DNA of 49,239 bases from Cohnella nanjingensis (GTDB lineage Bacteria > Bacillota > Bacilli > Paenibacillales > Paenibacillaceae): assembly GCF_014212125.1 (NCBI RefSeq), contig NZ_JACJVP010000004.1, positions 146,669 to 195,907 on the forward strand. The letters run 5' to 3'. Positions 41,208-49,232 of the stretch are shown in pieces. Position numbers and translations under genes: made by a program. Below the pieces are notes generated by a model that did not search any database, was not told the DNA's origin, and worked only from the letters and a program-made list of their open reading frames with translations. Numbering within the stretch: position 1 is the first letter of the stretch; the number at the start of each line of letters is the position of its first letter.

Positions 41208-41216
41208 ATTATAACA
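41208..41216 (-). promoter_or_regulatory. Extended -10 promoter of the kinase/regulator operon
   Basis: TGTTATAAT on the minus strand (TATAAT at 41208-41213) about 30 bases before the start. The -35 is poor, as often with extended -10 promoters. Confidence 0.55.
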
Positions 41217-41249
41217 TATTTCCCGCGCTTCCGAGCCGTACGGATAAAC

Positions 41250-41282
41250 GAACGGAGCGGGGCGCAGGCCGCCGCTCCGTTC
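41250..41282 (-). terminator. Hairpin after the small Gly/Trp-tailed protein gene
   Basis: GAACGGAGCGG and CCGCTCCGTTC form an 11-bp stem 50 bases past the stop, followed by a short GTTTATCC tail. Confidence 0.6.
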
Positions 41283-41331
41283 CGACCGGTCGCGAAGCGT
41301 CAAGCCGCGCTTCACCTTCCCCGTTCAATGC

Positions 41332-41586
41332 TTACCAGAATCCGCCGTCCCAGCCGAAGCCGCCGTCCCAACCCCAAAACGGAGTGGTGCCAATTGCCAG
41401 CACATCGAACAATACGAGCGGTAAAAACGCTTTGGTACGCACGTTTTTGCCCGTTTCTTGTTGCAGTACGAGGACGTTGCCGCGAATTTGCACGAGCTTG
41501 CCGCTGACGACCGAGCCGTCTTTCCGCTTCGCGTAGACATGGCGGCCGACCAGCTTCTTGACTTGCTCATGAGTGACTCGGGACAT
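41332..41586 (-). CDS. Small protein with LSm/SH3-like core and Gly-Trp tail
   Basis: 84 residues. The first 55 (MSRVTHEQVKKLVGRHVYAK, VVSGKLVQIRGNVLVLQQET) look like a small beta-barrel of the LSm/SH3 type; a hydrophobic stretch follows and the C-terminus is FWGWDGGFGWDGGFW, an aromatic-glycine repeat. Such tails occur in spore-coat-like proteins. ATG 41586 follows AAGGAGGGG. The upstream promoter has a SigK/SigE-like -10 (41615-41623). Spore role is inferred; no function recognised. Confidence 0.75.
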   Translation of the reverse strand: MSRVTHEQVKKLVGRHVYAKRKDGSVVSGKLVQIRGNVLVLQQETGKNVRTKAFLPLVLFDVLAIGTTPFWGWDGGFGWDGGFW

Positions 41587-41614
41587 TCGAACCCCTCCTT
41601 TCACGTTTGTCCTA

Positions 41615-41623
41615 TACCGTATG
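41615..41623 (-). promoter_or_regulatory. Possible mother-cell sigma factor -10 element
   Basis: CATACGGTA on the minus strand fits CATANNNTA, the -10 of SigK/SigE promoters, 29 bases before the small protein's start. A matching -35 was not found. The rest of 41624-41832 shows nothing recognisable. Confidence 0.25.
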
Positions 41624-41832
41624 CCGTGCAAGCCTTCTCGGCCTGCACCCTTGTCTCGCCGCCATTCGCGGATACAGACAGATGTAGGGGGTGCGGCGGG
41701 ACCGGACAAGCGGGATGGTTGTCTACGACCCTTTAGGCGAACGGTGCGGGAAAGGCGGAAAGAAAGCATTTGCCGGCTTGCGGGCACGAAGAGCAGAGCA
41801 CGTAGGCGGATGCTGCATTCGACGGAAAACGC

Positions 41833-41878
41833 AAAAAGCGCCGCTGCCCGCTCCAACGAATGGAGAGGCGGCGGCGCC
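41833..41878 (-). terminator. Terminator of infC-rpmI-rplT
   Basis: A GC-rich stem (AGCGCCGCTGCCCGCTCC pairing with GGAGAGGCGGCGGCGCC) with a TTTTT tail, 17 bases after the rplT stop. Confidence 0.8.
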
Positions 41879-41894
41879 TATGCTGCAACGCGGA

Positions 41895-42254
41895 TTAAGC
41901 GTTGATTTTTTCCTTAGCGGTGCCGGCCAGCGAGTTGAACGCGTTGATATCGTTCACGGCCAGATCGGCGAGGATCTTGCGGTTCACTTCGATGCCGGCC
42001 AGCTTCAGGCCGTGCATCAGCTTGCTGTAGGACAAGCCGTTCTGACGAGCGGCCGCGTTGATGCGCACGATCCACAGCTTGCGGAAGTTGCGCTTCGTTT
42101 GGCGACGGTCGCGGTATGCGTACGTCAGGGACTTCAGAACTTGCTCGTTTGCTTTCTTGAAGAGGCGGTGTTTCGCGCCCCAGTAACCTTTAGCCAGCTT
42201 CAGGACTCTATTGCGACGGCGGCGCGTTACGAACCCGCCTTTGACTCTTGCCAT
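41895..42254 (-). CDS. rplT: 50S ribosomal protein L20
   Basis: 119 residues, complete. [33 protein letters not shown] and [20 protein letters not shown] are diagnostic (quoted here in shorter parts: [27 protein letters not shown]). It binds 23S rRNA early in assembly and, in Bacillus, represses its own operon through the infC leader. ATG 42254 follows GGGAGG. Last gene of infC-rpmI-rplT. Confidence 0.98.
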   Translation of the reverse strand: MARVKGGFVTRRRRNRVLKLAKGYWGAKHRLFKKANEQVLKSLTYAYRDRRQTKRNFRKLWIVRINAAARQNGLSYSKLMHGLKLAGIEVNRKILADLAVNDINAFNSLAGTAKEKINA

Positions 42255-42305
42255 TTGCGATTACCTCCCGGAAAATGTATAACTCGCTGCTGCGAGATCG
42301 ATGGA

Positions 42306-42506
42306 TTACTTCAGGTTAGCCAGTTGCTGTTGCAGACGACGAACGTCGCCTTGCGCCATCAGCGGCTGGGTAGCGAGCACGCGCTTTTGACGGCCCGATT
42401 TGTGGGACAGCAAGTGGTTGCGGTATGCTTTATGACGCTTCACTTTGCCGGTGCCGGTAATTTTGAAGCGATCTTTCAAGCTGCTGTGGGTTTTCATCTT
42501 AGGCAT
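42306..42506 (-). CDS. rpmI: 50S ribosomal protein L35
   Basis: 66 residues, complete. MPKMKTHSSLKDRFKITGTG and KRHKAYRNHLLSHKSGRQKR are typical of L35. Lies between infC (18 bases) and rplT (51 bases) with an AGGAGG site. Confidence 0.98.
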   Translation of the reverse strand: MPKMKTHSSLKDRFKITGTGKVKRHKAYRNHLLSHKSGRQKRVLATQPLMAQGDVRRLQQQLANLK

Positions 42507-42524
42507 CTGTTGTTCCTCCTGTCA

Positions 42525-43046
42525 TCAATGGGTGGCTTTGGGGGCCAGAATCATAATCATGCTGCGGCCCTCCAACTTCGGGATGCGCTCGATGACGCAT
42601 AGTTCGGCTGCGGTCGCTTCGTTCGCGACGCGCTCCAGAATCTTCTGGCCGATGTTGGAATGGGCAATTTCACGACCGCGGAAACGCACGGAGCATTTCA
42701 CCTTGTCGCCTTCCTTCAAGAACTTCAGTACGTTGCGCATCTTCGTCTGATAGTCGTGCTCGTCGATGTTCGCGCGGAACCAAACTTCCTTCAGGTCGAC
42801 GATCTTCTGATTCTTCCGGGCTTCCTTTTCTTTCTTCTGCTGCTCGTAACGGAATTTGCCGTAGTCCATGATGCGGCACACCGGAGGCTTCGCCTGCGGC
42901 GCTACGTTAACCAGGTCAAGGTTAGCGTCGATGGCCATCTGCATCGCTTCCCGAAACGGCTTGATGCCGATTTGTTCGCCTTCCGGTCCGACTAGCCGAA
43001 CTTCTTTCGCCCGGATTTCCTCGTTGATTTGATGATCCTTGCTAAT
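42525..43046 (-). CDS. infC: Translation initiation factor IF-3
   Basis: 173 residues beginning at an ATT codon (43044-43046) preceded by GGAGGTGG six bases upstream: ATT AGC AAG GAT CAT. The first in-frame ATG (42944) is residue 35 and would remove conserved N-terminal sequence (INEEIRAKEVRLVGPEGEQ). Non-AUG starts are a hallmark of infC, letting IF-3 limit its own translation. The N-domain ends with PVCRIMDYGKFRYEQQKK, and the C-domain includes GDKVKCSVRFRGREIAH. Preceded by an L20-type attenuator leader. Confidence 0.96.
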   Translation of the reverse strand: MSKDHQINEEIRAKEVRLVGPEGEQIGIKPFREAMQMAIDANLDLVNVAPQAKPPVCRIMDYGKFRYEQQKKEKEARKNQKIVDLKEVWFRANIDEHDYQTKMRNVLKFLKEGDKVKCSVRFRGREIAHSNIGQKILERVANEATAAELCVIERIPKLEGRSMIMILAPKATH

Positions 43047-43279
43047 AGCGTTCCACCTCCAAAATGGAATAAAGGTCGTTTTTGAAGCAACTTCTCTAAA
43101 AACAAAAAAATACGGGTCATGAGAACCCGCATTCCGCTCGCAAACGTTGTATCGGCTTCTGGCAAGCTATGCTCACCAACAACCAGTTGACGTAGGCTAC
43201 GCATACCAGCCAGCAAAAGCCGAACAGGTGAGAAGCGGGTGCTTCTTCTTACGCGTGCTGATTAAACAGTCACTCGAGT
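43047..43279 (-). promoter_or_regulatory. L20-type attenuator leader of infC-rpmI-rplT
   Basis: About 230 bases of untranslated leader. Near its end a terminator (43104-43130: GCGGGT pairing with ACCCGT, then T7) stands before infC. Upstream arms offer alternative pairing, as in the L20 leader of Bacillus, where L20 binding favours termination. L20 control is inferred from this position and the operon content. Confidence 0.75.
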
Positions 43280-43308
43280 ACTATACCACGCCCGCCCGGC
43301 ACTGTCAA
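43280..43308 (-). promoter_or_regulatory. SigA promoter of infC-rpmI-rplT
   Basis: TTGACA (43303-43308) and TATAGT (43280-43285) on the minus strand, 17 bases apart. Confidence 0.85.
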
Positions 43309-43340
43309 CCTGCGGCGCAACGACGTTCGCCCTGCGCGGC

Positions 43341-43811
43341 TCAGTCCCTCAGCTTGCGCCGCTCCGCCAGCCGCGCCGCCGCCGCGGCGATGCGCAAACG
43401 CCGCGTCTCCTCGCGTTTGGCCGACTCGATCCACGAGACGTATTCTTTGCGGTAGGAATAGGCGAGGCTATCAAAATAGGACATCGCCTCCGGCGACTCC
43501 GCCAACGCGGCAAGCAGATCCGCCGGCGCTTCCACCGTTCGTTCCTCCGTGTCGGGCTCCAGCGCCACGCGCACGGCGTCGCCGGCCTCGGACACGCCGG
43601 CCTCCTCGCGCAGCGCCCCGCCGACGACCAGATAGTGCCTGCCGTTGCCGTGCGGCAGGAGCGAGCTGCGGAACCCGGCGCCGTTCACGGTCCCGCGCAC
43701 GCGCGCCTGACCCTTCGCGCCGAAAGCCTCCTCGACGTCGAACGGAACGTCCACGTACGTCCAGGTTCCGACGCCCGGCGGCCGAACCAGCTTCCCCTCG
43801 AATTCGCGCAT
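43341..43811 (-). CDS. YdeI/DUF1905-like protein
   Basis: 156 residues. The N-terminal half fits DUF1905 (TYVDVPFDVEEAFGAKGQ, VRGTVNGAGFRSSLLPHGNG), a small beta-barrel domain, and the C-terminal half fits the YdeI/OmpD-associated bacteriocin-resistance-like helical segment (EAMSYFDSLAYSYRKEYVSW, then KREETRRLRI). Function in Bacillales is unknown. ATG 43811 follows GGAGGGG; the longer open frame upstream lacks a site. Single gene. Confidence 0.85.
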   Translation of the reverse strand: MREFEGKLVRPPGVGTWTYVDVPFDVEEAFGAKGQARVRGTVNGAGFRSSLLPHGNGRHYLVVGGALREEAGVSEAGDAVRVALEPDTEERTVEAPADLLAALAESPEAMSYFDSLAYSYRKEYVSWIESAKREETRRLRIAAAAARLAERRKLRD

Positions 43812-44000
43812 GCGGTCATCCCCTCCGTCCGGCTGATCATCCTCTAGTTCGAATTGTAAAGCAGCGCCGCCGCAGGTACAAGCCGACCGACGACGGCCGA
43901 TGTGCCCGGTCCGGGCGGAAGCCCGGCCGTCGAGACCGACGCCGGTCGGCCGTACAGGCCGTCCCATCGGAGCACGTCGGCCGCCATCCGTCGGCAGCGC

Positions 44001-44027
44001 AAAACGGCGGCCCCGAAGGGCCGCCGC
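44001..44027 (-). terminator. Terminator of the GT2 gene
   Basis: CGGCGGCC and GGGCCGCCG stem with a CTTC-type loop and a TTTT tail in the leftward direction, 16 bases past the stop. Confidence 0.8.
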
Positions 44028-44042
44028 ATCGCGGCAGCATGT

Positions 44043-45281
44043 TTACATCTGCTTGCCTTGCACCTCTTCGAGCCGCAGGACGCGGGTGTGCTCCGTGTGG
44101 CTCCACGTCTTGTTGTTCTGCGTGAAGAACGCCCAGAACGTGACCGGCCACCAGGAGAAGAAGAAGATCGGGAACGTGATTAAGCGGAAGTAGAGCTTCC
44201 AGTTGACCTTCTCGAGCAGCATGGACAATGGCAGCTGCGCGTAGATGTAGAGCGAGATCGGAATGGCGATCCAAGCCGGCGCGACCGAGTAGATCGAGTC
44301 GAAGTGCGGCGAACCCGGCAGCAGCAGATCGAACCACAGCGTCGCCGTCAGCAGGAAGCCGATCAGGAAGTTGTACGCGTTAAAGATATAAATGGCGGCG
44401 TCGATCTTCACCCAGCTGCGTTCCTTGATCCCCTGCCAGAGCGTGGAGATCATGTAGCGGCGGGTAATGTCGAAGTGGCCTTGCATCCAACGAAGCCGCT
44501 GACGGGCGGAAGCGCGGAACGAGACCGGCTTCTCGTCGTAGACGCGGGCGTCGAAGTTGAACTTCGGCTTGATGCCGCGCTGAATGCAGCGAATCGTGAA
44601 TTCCAAGTCCTCGACCAAGCTGGTCGCGCCCCAGCCCATCTCCTTCAGCAGCTTCGTCTCGAAGCACATCCCGGTGCCGCCCAGGAAGTTGGACAGACCG
44701 AGGTTATAGCGCGGAAGCTGCCAGAGCCGGTTGCAGAACCAGTAGTTGATGCCGTTTGCGGCGCTGACCCAGGAATCATGCGGGTTTTTCGTGTCCAGAT
44801 AGCCCTGGACGACTTGGTGCCCGTTGCACAGATCCTCGTTCATGTATTGCAGGAAGTTCGTCGCGACCAGGTTGTCGGCGTCGAACATGACGACGGCGTC
44901 GTACTGCTTCGGGCGTTTCCACAGTTCCTTAAGCATCCATTCGATGGCGAAGCCTTTGCCGCGCTGATGCGGGTTGTTCCGCTCGCAGGCATAGACCCCC
45001 GGGTAACGGCGCACGACAGCGGCAGTGCCGTCGGTGCAGTTGTCGCAGATGACGAAAATGTCGAACAATTCGCGCGGATATTCCATCTTCAGCAGGTTTT
45101 CCAACAGCGCGCCGACGACGGTCTCTTCGTTGTGAGCGGCCACGAGAAGAGCGAACGATTTGGTCGGCTTGTGTTCGATGCGTTCTTTTTTGCGGTACCA
45201 ACCGAAAAAGGACAGGATGACCTGGTAGGCACCAATCAGGAAAAAGAACACCTGAACGGCGAGCAAAAAGTTGTTCAACAT
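44043..45281 (-). CDS. Membrane-bound GT2 glycosyltransferase (BcsA/HAS-like)
   Basis: 412 residues. One N-terminal membrane segment, a GT-A domain with DAD (134-136), a later ED pair (224-225), and the processive-type QRLRW motif (261-265), then three or four membrane segments. This layout occurs in glycosyltransferases that make and sometimes export polymers or glycolipids (cellulose synthase, hyaluronan synthase, IcaA types). Acceptor and product unknown. ATG 45281 follows GGGGGT. A promoter candidate is at 45397-45425. Its neighbour upstream is a GT4 enzyme. Confidence 0.9.
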   Translation of the reverse strand: MLNNFLLAVQVFFFLIGAYQVILSFFGWYRKKERIEHKPTKSFALLVAAHNEETVVGALLENLLKMEYPRELFDIFVICDNCTDGTAAVVRRYPGVYACERNNPHQRGKGFAIEWMLKELWKRPKQYDAVVMFDADNLVATNFLQYMNEDLCNGHQVVQGYLDTKNPHDSWVSAANGINYWFCNRLWQLPRYNLGLSNFLGGTGMCFETKLLKEMGWGATSLVEDLEFTIRCIQRGIKPKFNFDARVYDEKPVSFRASARQRLRWMQGHFDITRRYMISTLWQGIKERSWVKIDAAIYIFNAYNFLIGFLLTATLWFDLLLPGSPHFDSIYSVAPAWIAIPISLYIYAQLPLSMLLEKVNWKLYFRLITFPIFFFSWWPVTFWAFFTQNNKTWSHTEHTRVLRLEEVQGKQM

Positions 45282-45396
45282 ATTCGGTTTTACCCCCTAG
45301 ACCCCTATTTTTCTTAAAATGCTTTTCTCTCTTTTGTGTTTGCGGTCTTGTGCCCGAAGCCGGACCAGCCATTTTTCGTTAAAAGTCACAACGCTC

Positions 45397-45425
45397 ATTT
45401 TCTTTGGTTTCCAGCGCTTTGTCAA
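45397..45425 (-). promoter_or_regulatory. Candidate promoter of the GT2 gene
   Basis: TTGACA (45420-45425) and GAAAAT (45397-45402) on the minus strand, 17 bases apart. The rest of the 345-base gap 45282-45626 shows no supported gene. Confidence 0.45.
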
Positions 45426-45626
45426 AACGCGATAATCCGCATATCCGGCCTTTTCCGCGCAAGAAGCGGGAATCTCGGTGGCAAGGCCGCATCTAGGAGA
45501 CGGATATCGCCGGTTGTAAACGATATATCGCCCGAATGCTCCGTTTCTAAGGCCGGAGTCCCGGCGACCTTCACCCGTGCGACATTTCTCGCCGATGAAA
45601 TGTTTTTCATTTCTCGTACAGGAATC

Positions 45627-46787
45627 TCATGAGACGGCCGGCACCTCCGCGCTCGCCTCCGCCATGCCGTTCAGCAGGCGGCCGAATACGTCGTCCCAGG
45701 ATCGGGATTGCGCCTCTTGGATCGCCCGCTCGGACAACGCGGCGCGCAGCCCCGGCTCGCGGTAAAGCCGGATTAGCGCGTCTGCGAATGCGGAGGGGTC
45801 GGCAGGCGGGCAGAGCAAGCCGCTCGCGCCGTCCTCCACGGTGTCGGGCAGCGCTCCCGCGTTCGCTGCGACGACCGGCAGGCCGCAAGCCATCGCTTCC
45901 AGCGCCACGTTGCCGAACGTCTCCGTCGGCGACGGGAACAGAAGCGCGTCGGACGCGGCCATCCAGGGCTGCAGCTCGCGCTGCGTAACGGAGCCTAGGA
46001 AGACGGCGTTCAAGCCAAGCTTGGCTGCGAGCGCCCGAATGCCCGGCGCTTGCGGGCCGTCACCCGCGAGCGCCAGCCTTACGTCGGCGCCGGTCTCGCG
46101 GGCGAAGCGGGCGGCGGCGTGAACGGCGACCTCCGTCTGCTTCTCCGGCGCGAGCCGTCCCGCATAGAGCGCCACGAAGGCGTCCTGCGGAATGCCGTTC
46201 GCGGCGAACAGCGCGCCCCGGTCCACCCGGGGGTGGAAGACGGACGTGTCGATCGCGCGACTCCAGACCTCGAGCCCGCGCCAGCCGTCCTTGCGGCATT
46301 CTTCAAGCACCGATCGGGACGGAACGTAGATCCTCCGGCATGGGCGATGAAACCAATGCAAATATCTCCATAAGAGTTTACCCATCCACTGTAGATTGTA
46401 AAACGGCAAATACCGCACGAAATGCGTGTGGTGCGAAGCGACGAGCGGAATGCCGTGCTTCAGCGCGAGCCGCCGGCCGGTCATGCCCGTCCCGAAAGGC
46501 GTCGCGACATGAACGACGGTCGGCCGGAAGTCCAGCAGCTTGCGTTCCGCGCCGGCGGACGCCGGCATGGCGATGCGGCATTCCGGGTACAGGAAGAACG
46601 GCACGCTCGCGAGCCGTTCCGCGACGCCGGCGGCGGCTTCTTCGCCGCGCGGGCGGGCCGGGGCGAACACCTGGCAGGCGACGCCCTGCTTGCGCAGGTA
46701 CCCGACCCACCGTTCGAGCGTCTTGGCCACGCCGTTGATCTCCGGCGCGTACGTATCGGTAAACAAAGCCAATCGGACTTCTCCCAT
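45627..46787 (-). CDS. GT4-family glycosyltransferase
   Basis: 386 residues, GT-B fold. The N-terminal domain begins ALFTDTYAPEINGVAKTLER, typical of glycolipid mannosyl/glucosyltransferases; HTHFVRYLP follows. The C-terminal donor site has LYAGRLAPEK, LAGDGPQAP, and the E-x7-E motif in SPTETFGNVALEAMACGLPVV. It likely adds a hexose to a lipid or wall glycan. ATG 46787 follows GAGGAGG. Divergent from the PAP2 gene across a gap with a 32-bp direct repeat. Donor and acceptor are unknown. Confidence 0.9.
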   Translation of the reverse strand: MGEVRLALFTDTYAPEINGVAKTLERWVGYLRKQGVACQVFAPARPRGEEAAAGVAERLASVPFFLYPECRIAMPASAGAERKLLDFRPTVVHVATPFGTGMTGRRLALKHGIPLVASHHTHFVRYLPFYNLQWMGKLLWRYLHWFHRPCRRIYVPSRSVLEECRKDGWRGLEVWSRAIDTSVFHPRVDRGALFAANGIPQDAFVALYAGRLAPEKQTEVAVHAAARFARETGADVRLALAGDGPQAPGIRALAAKLGLNAVFLGSVTQRELQPWMAASDALLFPSPTETFGNVALEAMACGLPVVAANAGALPDTVEDGASGLLCPPADPSAFADALIRLYREPGLRAALSERAIQEAQSRSWDDVFGRLLNGMAEASAEVPAVS

Positions 46788-46860
46788 TCGCGCTTCGCCT
46801 CCTCTAACGATCCTCTAGGAGCATCGTAAAGGCCGCAGGTTATCGCGGTGTCAATGGGAT

Positions 46861-46939
46861 GTCAAATCCGTCGTTTTACAGACGGACGCTGCCTCCGTAT
46901 ATCCAAGGTCAAATCCGTCGTTTTACAGACGGACGCTGC
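46861..46939. repeat. 32-bp direct repeat pair with internal palindrome
   Basis: Two identical 32-bp copies at 46861-46892 and 46908-46939 (47-bp period). Each contains TCCGTC and GACGGA as inverted arms around GTTTTACA. They lie in the divergent gap between the GT4 and PAP2 genes, a position suited to a shared regulator site. Confidence 0.7.
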
Positions 46940-47021
46940 TCCGTTCACACGGCGCTGACATTCCGCCCTTAGAATAGAAAGCATAGTCCGCCCTGACGGC
47001 GAATAAAGGAGAGCGATCGAC

Positions 47022-47549
47022 ATGAGCCGATTCTACCGCCTGCTGCATCAAGTGGAAGGCCCTTTGTTCCTGCACGTCAATATCCGATGGAATCGCGAAG
47101 CTTTGAATTGGCTTTTCTATATGTTGTCCTTGCTCGGCGGAGCGACGTTCAGCCTCGCCTTCTCCCTCGCGGCCGGCTTGGTCGCGCCGGATCCGTGGAG
47201 CACGGCGGGCTGGCAAGCGCTCGCGGCCGTGGCCCTCAGCCACTTGCCCGTAGCCGCGGCCAAACGGAGCGCTCCTCGCTTGCGCCCGTATCAAGTGTTC
47301 GAACGCGTGAACACGGGACGGCGTCCCTTGAAAGACCCCTCCTTCCCTTCCGGCCATACGACGGCAGCCTTCGCCATGCTGACGCCCTGGATGGCCGCTG
47401 AGCCGCTGCTGATCCCGCTGCTCCTGCCTCTCGGCATCGGCGTCGCGTTATCCCGCGTCTACTTCGGCCTCCACTATCCGAGCGACACCGTCGCCGGCGC
47501 CATGCTGGGGAGCGCTACCGCGCTGCTCGTGGCCACTTGGATTCACTAA
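47022..47549 (+). CDS. PAP2-family membrane phosphatase
   Basis: 175 residues with four or five membrane segments. All three PAP2 signatures are present: KRSAPRLRP (81-89), FPSGHTT (108-114), and SRVYFGLHYPSD (144-155), with catalytic His in PSGH and the SR...H...D nucleophile/acid residues. It likely dephosphorylates a lipid phosphate such as undecaprenyl diphosphate or phosphatidylglycerophosphate outside the membrane. ATG 47022 follows AAAGGAG. Diverges from a GT4 glycosyltransferase, fitting lipid-linked envelope synthesis; the exact substrate is not shown. Confidence 0.9.
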   Translation: MSRFYRLLHQVEGPLFLHVNIRWNREALNWLFYMLSLLGGATFSLAFSLAAGLVAPDPWSTAGWQALAAVALSHLPVAAAKRSAPRLRPYQVFERVNTGRRPLKDPSFPSGHTTAAFAMLTPWMAAEPLLIPLLLPLGIGVALSRVYFGLHYPSDTVAGAMLGSATALLVATWIH

Positions 47550-47651
47550 GTTAACGAAGCGGGCGGCGAGTTGGTTGCCGATCGGCCGGAATCTTAAGGT
47601 TTTTTTAACAATCTCGGGCAGCCTGGCGACCCGTTATTTCCGAAGCCGCGC

Positions 47652-47910
47652 GGCTGTTTCCGAGGCTCCGCTCCGCCCGTTAACCGTATTTGGCGGTTAT
47701 CGCCGCTGTTTCCGAGGCTCCGCGAGGGCCGTTAACCGCTTTTTGCGGCTATCGCCGCGGTTTCCGAGGCTTCGCACCATCCGATAACCGCTTTTTGCGG
47801 TTATCGCCGTGGTTTCCGAGCCTTTGCACCACCCGATAACCGTTTTTTGCGGTTATCGCCGCGATTTCAGAGGCTCCGCGCCGCCCGTTAACCGTATTTT
47901 GCGGTTATCG
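47652..47910. repeat. Five-copy 52-bp tandem repeat with hairpins
   Basis: TAACCG recurs at 47681, 47733, 47785, 47837 and 47889, exactly 52 bases apart. The spacer words (TTTCCGAGGCTCCGC and variants) are also shared. Each unit has an inverted repeat such as GATAACCGC-TTTTT-GCGGTTATC. It occupies the gap between the PAP2 gene and the trmB terminator and has no coding potential that I can see. Confidence 0.85.
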
Positions 47911-48010
47911 CGACCTTCGCACCCGCTTCGCGCGGACCCGCCGACCCGATGGCGCGACTTCGTCTACGGAACCTCCCGTTAACCCGGCGCATCGGCTGCG
48001 GTTCACCTCC

Positions 48011-48063
48011 AAAAACAAAAACAAAGCCGCAATCGCAAAGGCATCGCCTTTGGATTGCGGCTT
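48011..48063 (-). terminator. Terminator of trmB
   Basis: A long hairpin (GCCGCAATC...GATTGCGGC with inner AAAGGC/GCCTTT) followed by TTTGTTTTTG in the leftward direction. Confidence 0.85.
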
Positions 48064-48093
48064 CTTCATCTCATTGCATCTCCGAACTTCGAC

Positions 48094-48882
48094 TTAATCC
48101 TCGTCCTCGTCCTCGTCCGGCTCGTCCGCCGCGCCCGGCGGCCGCTCTTTGGCTCCGCCCTTGCGCTCCGAGGCGGCGAATTCCTCCGCGATGCGCCGGC
48201 GATGCTCCTGAAGTACCTTCTCGCCGATGACGGCCTCCAGCCGGTAGATCGGCTGGCCCATGCCGACGAACTTGGTCTCGTATTCGGTCATGACCAGATC
48301 CTCGCGCAGCGTCTCCCGGTGCAGGTCGAGCGAGATGTTGCGCATCTGCAGCCCCGCGTCCGAGAAACTGTTCAAGGAGAACTCGAACAAGCTGAGCGAA
48401 TCGGTCTTGAAGTGAATCTCGCCGATCTCGCTGAGCAGCTCCTTGTACTTCAAGAGGAAGCGCGGGTGGGTCAGCCGGCGCTTGCCGTGCTTGCTCTTCG
48501 GCCACGGATCGCTGAAGTTCAGATAGATGCGCTCCAGCTCCCCGGGTTCGAACATCTCCTGCAAATACTCGACGTTGCCGCGCACGAGCGCCAGGTTCGG
48601 CACGCGGTCGTGCCCCTTTTCCGCCCAGGCGGCACGCGCCTTCTCGCTGCCTCTGCGCAACAGCTCGTCGAAGATGTCCATGCCGATATAGTTGATCTGC
48701 GGCCGCAGCACGCTGTTCTGGCTGATGAACCGTCCCTTGCCCATCCCGAGCTCGATGTGAATCGGATGATCGTTGCCGAAGAACTCGCGCCACCGGCCCT
48801 TCCACTTCTGAGGCTCCAAGATGACCAGTTCCGGCTGGGCCTCCAAGCTTTCCCTTATATTTTTCCTGCCGCGCAAACGCAT
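48094..48882 (-). CDS. trmB: tRNA (guanine-N7-)-methyltransferase
   Basis: 262 residues. Methylates G46 in the tRNA variable loop using SAM. Motifs: IELGMGKGRFI (SAM site), IGMDIFDELLRRG, and LNFSDPWPKSKHGKRRL, all diagnostic. The C-terminus adds a short disordered acidic tail (ADEPDEDEDED) beyond the usual 210-220 residue core. I chose ATG 48882 with a GGGAGG site; an in-frame codon at 48924 has none. Single gene with its own terminator. Confidence 0.95.
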   Translation of the reverse strand: MRLRGRKNIRESLEAQPELVILEPQKWKGRWREFFGNDHPIHIELGMGKGRFISQNSVLRPQINYIGMDIFDELLRRGSEKARAAWAEKGHDRVPNLALVRGNVEYLQEMFEPGELERIYLNFSDPWPKSKHGKRRLTHPRFLLKYKELLSEIGEIHFKTDSLSLFEFSLNSFSDAGLQMRNISLDLHRETLREDLVMTEYETKFVGMGQPIYRLEAVIGEKVLQEHRRRIAEEFAASERKGGAKERPPGAADEPDEDEDED

Positions 48883-49152
48883 GAGGGTCCTCCCGATATC
48901 TATAAAATAGACCTGTGCCGCCATTTATTGTGCCCAATCTCCCAGGGAAAGTAAAGAGCAACGCCATAAAAAACACGCATGACCTTACCAGGTCACAGGC
49001 TATAATGAAAATTGCGACAGGCTATAAAAGGATCGCACAGCGGCGAATCCGGCCTTTACGAGCTGCAACGATTAAATCCACATGGCCTATTGGTGGTAAG
49101 CGGACATTCTGACATTCTAAGTTCCTATTGTTCCGTCATCATAGATTTGTCG

Positions 49153-49232
49153 GACCTCCAGACCGCCGGATCTCCAGATCTCCAGACCTCCAGACCTCCC
49201 GACCTCCGGACCTCCAGCCCTCCAGACCTCCA
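49153..49232. repeat. 8-bp tandem repeat at the right window edge
   Basis: Ten near-copies of GACCTCCA (variants GATCTCCA, GACCTCCC, GCCCTCCA, GACCGCCG). One frame stays open through it to the window end, giving a degenerate DLQTSRPP-like repeat, but no start with a ribosome site was seen. The remainder of 48883-49152 shows no supported gene; two ACAGGCTATAA words lie at 48995 and 49017. Confidence 0.8.

Noticed and set aside
45422..45610. 62-residue minus-strand frame between the glycosyltransferase genes
   Set aside because: No ribosome site and no family resemblance.
47652..47910. Regular repeat as a CRISPR array
   Set aside because: The whole 52-bp unit is conserved, with no variable spacers, and no cas genes are near.
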